7,873 bases of DNA from CAYGZT01 sp964354445 (GTDB taxonomy: Bacteria > Patescibacteriota > Minisyncoccia > UBA6257 > JAGOQP01). Of the stretch, positions 6,183-7,873 are shown piece by piece (position 1 is the stretch's first letter; every line of letters starts with the position of its first letter). The notes below the pieces were generated by a model. That model ran no database searches. It had not been told where the DNA came from and saw nothing but the letters and a program-made list of their open reading frames with translations. The DNA is taken from assembly GCA_964354445.1 (NCBI GenBank), contig CAYGZT010000028.1, positions 1 through 7,873 of the forward strand. The letters run 5' to 3'. Both the position numbers and the translations under genes were made by a program.

Positions 6183-6620
6183 ATGTCGAAACAAAAAGGT
6201 TTTACACTCATTGAGTTACTGGTGGTTATCGGCATCATTGCTATTCTGGCGGGAGTGGTCATTGTAGCATTGAACCCTGCTCGTCAGTTTGCGCAGGCTC
6301 GTAATACCCAGCGCTGGAGCAACGTCAATACAATCTTGAACGCGGTAGGTCAGCGCATGGCGGACAACAAAGGAGTGTTTGAGAAAGATTGCGTCGCGGG
6401 TGTCATCCCGACCAGTACGACTGCGTTGGGAAGCGGCGCCCTCAACTACAACATCGAACCTTGCATCGTTCCCATCTACGTTTCCATCATGCCGCTCGAC
6501 CCGGTCAACGGAACGTCGACTAACTCCGGGTACACAATCTTGCGTGACGCGACCACCGGCCGTGTCACAATAAACGCGACGGGAGCGGAACTGGGTGAAC
6601 CCATCGCCGTGACTCGGTAA
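6183..6620 (+). CDS. Type IV major-pilin-like protein
   Basis: The start at ATG 6183 gives MSKQKG^FTLIELLVV: a basic 6-residue leader, glycine at -1, phenylalanine at +1 and glutamate at +5 (E11). The hydrophobic helix runs to about residue 30 (LAGVVIVALNP). The following RQFAQARNTQRWSNVNTILNAV helix is typical of parcubacterial major-pilin-like proteins. Two cysteines, C70 and C94, could form the head-domain disulfide. The full length of 145 residues is normal for a type IV pilin. GTG 6108 in the same frame would add 25 residues and a poor leader, so it is not used. The gene stands alone, with its own extended -10 promoter and a strong terminator, consistent with high, separate expression of a main filament subunit. 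It would be processed by a PilD-type peptidase and polymerised on the PilC platform. Confidence 0.88.
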   Translation: MSKQKGFTLIELLVVIGIIAILAGVVIVALNPARQFAQARNTQRWSNVNTILNAVGQRMADNKGVFEKDCVAGVIPTSTTALGSGALNYNIEPCIVPIYVSIMPLDPVNGTSTNSGYTILRDATTGRVTINATGAELGEPIAVTR

Positions 6621-6646
6621 GCGAAAAAGTATAACGGATCGTAAAA

Positions 6647-6676
6647 TCAAAACTCCCCCGCGAGGGGGAGTTTTGA
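6647..6676. terminator. Bidirectional rho-independent terminator between convergent genes
   Basis: A perfect 13-bp stem, TCAAAACTCCCCC (6647-6659) with GGGGGAGTTTTGA (6664-6676), closes on the loop GCGA, a stable GNRA tetraloop. The U-tract (TTTT) lies within the 3' arm and the complementary A-tract within the 5' arm, so it can work in both directions. It serves the major pilin gene (stop at 6620) and the convergent surface-protein gene (stop at 6728). Confidence 0.88.
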
Positions 6677-6689
6677 TGTGTCGGCCTAT

Positions 6690-6730
6690 GGCCGCGCCCG
6701 TATCTTTAGGGCCGCGCCCGTGTTTTTTTA
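6690..6730. repeat. Short tandem repeat overlapping the 3' end of the minus-strand gene
   Basis: Two units of about 20 bases lie side by side, 6690-6709 and 6710-6730. Each begins with GGCCGCGCCCGT and ends with a T-rich stretch and TA. The right unit includes the stop codon (6728-6730) of the minus-strand gene. The palindrome GGCCTATGGCC (6683-6693) overlaps the left unit. It was probably made by slippage; no function is evident. Confidence 0.6.
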
Positions 6731-7873
6731 GGGAAGCAGCGGCAGTGTCAGGTTCAGAGCGGGACACTTAAGCATGTTTATCTTCCACTTGGTGGTCTTG
6801 TAGACGTTGCCGGTCGCGGTGTCTTCGAAGGTGCCTCCGAAAATATCTATCCAGGGCTGGAGCACTTCATTTGAATACTTAAGCTGGAATCCTCGCACCG
6901 CTCCGCGTGTCAGGTTTCCGAAGAATCCTGTCACCGGAAGTCCCGACTGCATATGTTCGTTCATAAACGATTGCAGTTTCTCAACCTGCGTCGCGTCATT
7001 GGATTTTCCGTACCAGAGGTAATCGGTCAGATACTCTTCGGTGCAGGTCTGCGTTCCCAGAACTTCTCCTGTTCCTTCCTCTTCGGGCGGAGTTGAAGTG
7101 ACGTTTGATGTCACTATTTCACCCTGCGCTCCTCCACCTTCTTCTTCGGTTGTCGTGGATTCACCGAGTACTTCGGGGAACCATGATCCGCCCGTGCTTC
7201 TGGGCCATCCAATAACGTAGTTGTGGGAGATTATGCTTGAACCATACCCCCCTTGATTACATGCGATCGCTTTGAGGTTGGCATCCTGCGTGACGTGGAT
7301 TGGGTCGGTATACAGATTTCCAGTATCGCACGTCGGCGCCTCATTGGTGCTGTCGCCGATGGTGTAGCGGATGATGGGAGCGTTCGCGCTAAGCGTCACA
7401 TCAACGGGGTCTTGGAAAGTACCGGAACCCGGGTCTGCCACAGGGGGGTCAATGAAGGTCACTCGGTTTCCGAAGTCCATGTACCGGATATTCCAGCCGG
7501 AATGCATCGGTTCAATGGTGTAGCGTCCCTGCCCGTTGGGCATGGTTGGCGTCCATCCGTCCTGCATCACTTCGCGCACTTCGTAAGAGACGCCGGGCTG
7601 GAGAGCTCCAATGAGTTGGTAGCTTCCATCCTGCTCGGTTGTAACCTGTGTGAACGGGTTTTCTTCACCCAATACGCGGAACTCAATGGTCCAACCGGGT
7701 AGGCCCGGTTCCTCGACGTCGCCCTCGGTCGGGCCGAGGAAGTCGCCATCCAAGTCGTTGAACTTGATGCCGCTGACATTCCCATTCGTCCAGTTGCCGA
7801 AGTCTTTACCCACTATCGTGTTGCCCGCAGCGAGCGTGAAATCGTATCCATCACCGCCTTCGATGGGGCACTG
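6728..7873 (-). CDS. Cell-surface protein: SdrD-B-like repeats, chitobiase-C-terminal-like and peptidoglycan-binding-like domains (partial)
   Basis: The frame is open to the window edge, so the N-terminus is missing; 381 residues are visible. A GTG at 7813 is not the start, because residues before it (GYDFTLAAGNTIVGKDFGNW) already belong to a repeat. Visible residues 1-30 are the end of one SdrD-B-like repeat. Residues 31-136 are a full second repeat, opening with NVSGIKFNDLDGD, a calcium-type acidic motif, and ending YMDFGN. Residues 139-221 resemble a chitobiase/hexosaminidase C-terminal domain (PIIRYTIGDSTNEAP, then DANLKAIACNQGG). An acidic Thr/Glu-rich linker (222-275) leads to a peptidoglycan-binding_1-like fold (277-372) with VEKLQSFMNEHMQSGLPVTGFFGNLTRGAVRGFQ split across its helices, and flanking C277 and C370 that may pair. 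It is likely a secreted protein holding repeats away from the cell wall. Ligand unknown. Confidence 0.82.
   Translation of the reverse strand, partial: QCPIEGGDGYDFTLAAGNTIVGKDFGNWTNGNVSGIKFNDLDGDFLGPTEGDVEEPGLPGWTIEFRVLGEENPFTQVTTEQDGSYQLIGALQPGVSYEVREVMQDGWTPTMPNGQGRYTIEPMHSGWNIRYMDFGNRVTFIDPPVADPGSGTFQDPVDVTLSANAPIIRYTIGDSTNEAPTCDTGNLYTDPIHVTQDANLKAIACNQGGYGSSIISHNYVIGWPRSTGGSWFPEVLGESTTTEEEGGGAQGEIVTSNVTSTPPEEEGTGEVLGTQTCTEEYLTDYLWYGKSNDATQVEKLQSFMNEHMQSGLPVTGFFGNLTRGAVRGFQLKYSNEVLQPWIDIFGGTFEDTATGNVYKTTKWKINMLKCPALNLTLPLLP

Noticed and set aside
6216..6767. Long minus-strand frame opposite the major pilin
   Set aside because: It is an arginine-rich shadow of a strongly supported pilin gene, runs through the terminator, and has no recognisable domain.
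7253..7702. 149-residue plus-strand open frame
   Set aside because: It lies opposite the SdrD-B-like and chitobiase-like domains, whose motifs are clear on the minus strand; no family is recognised in this frame.
7811..7813. GTG as the start of the minus-strand surface protein
   Set aside because: The frame stays open to the window edge, and the residues before it continue a recognisable repeat, so the true start is outside the window.

Overview
The window looks like a type IV pilus locus from a Patescibacteria (CPR) genome, most likely a parcubacterial lineage. This rests on recognition of protein style, not on a marker gene. The clues are several large prepilin-like proteins with Ig-like or carboxypeptidase-regulatory-like domains, a small major-pilin-like protein of the parcubacterial type, and a surface protein ending in a peptidoglycan-binding-like fold with the LPVTGFFG motif. 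TGA acts as a normal stop, so the genetic code is not that of Gracilibacteria/SR1. Base composition is moderately GC-rich and even across the window.

Layout, left to right. (1) 1-147 (+) is the last 48 codons of a PilC/GspF inner-membrane platform protein. (2) 148-282 is a gap with a palindromic GC-rich stretch and a terminator-like hairpin. (3) 283-5899 (+) is a tight four-gene run with 4-23 bp overlaps or a short 16-bp spacer. It holds a 602-aa prepilin with repeated Ig-like domains, a 563-aa secreted Ig/Fn3-like protein with a C-terminal membrane anchor (start reassigned to 2069), a 203-aa PilW/GspJ-like minor prepilin, and a 504-aa PilX-like protein. (4) 5900-6182 holds a terminator hairpin, a degenerate copy of the leader region of the first prepilin, an extended -10 promoter and a structured 5' leader. 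(5) 6183-6620 (+) is a 145-aa major-pilin-like protein with its own terminator. (6) 6728-7873 (-) is the 3' part of a convergent surface-protein gene with SdrD-B-like, chitobiase-C-terminal-like and peptidoglycan-binding-like domains.

Read together, the platform protein, major pilin and minor pilins would build a type IV pilus. The four-gene run resembles the PilV/PilW/PilX(/PilY1) minor-pilin tip modules of better-known bacteria, with adhesive-looking domains in place of PilY1. This is inference from domain order, not from overall sequence identity. The most unusual signal is a pair of diverged direct repeats of about 125 bp (220-345 and 5910-6036), each a terminator hairpin followed by a prepilin leader sequence, that bracket this four-gene module. 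In the right-hand copy the reading frame stops exactly after the glycine that would precede the prepilin cleavage site.
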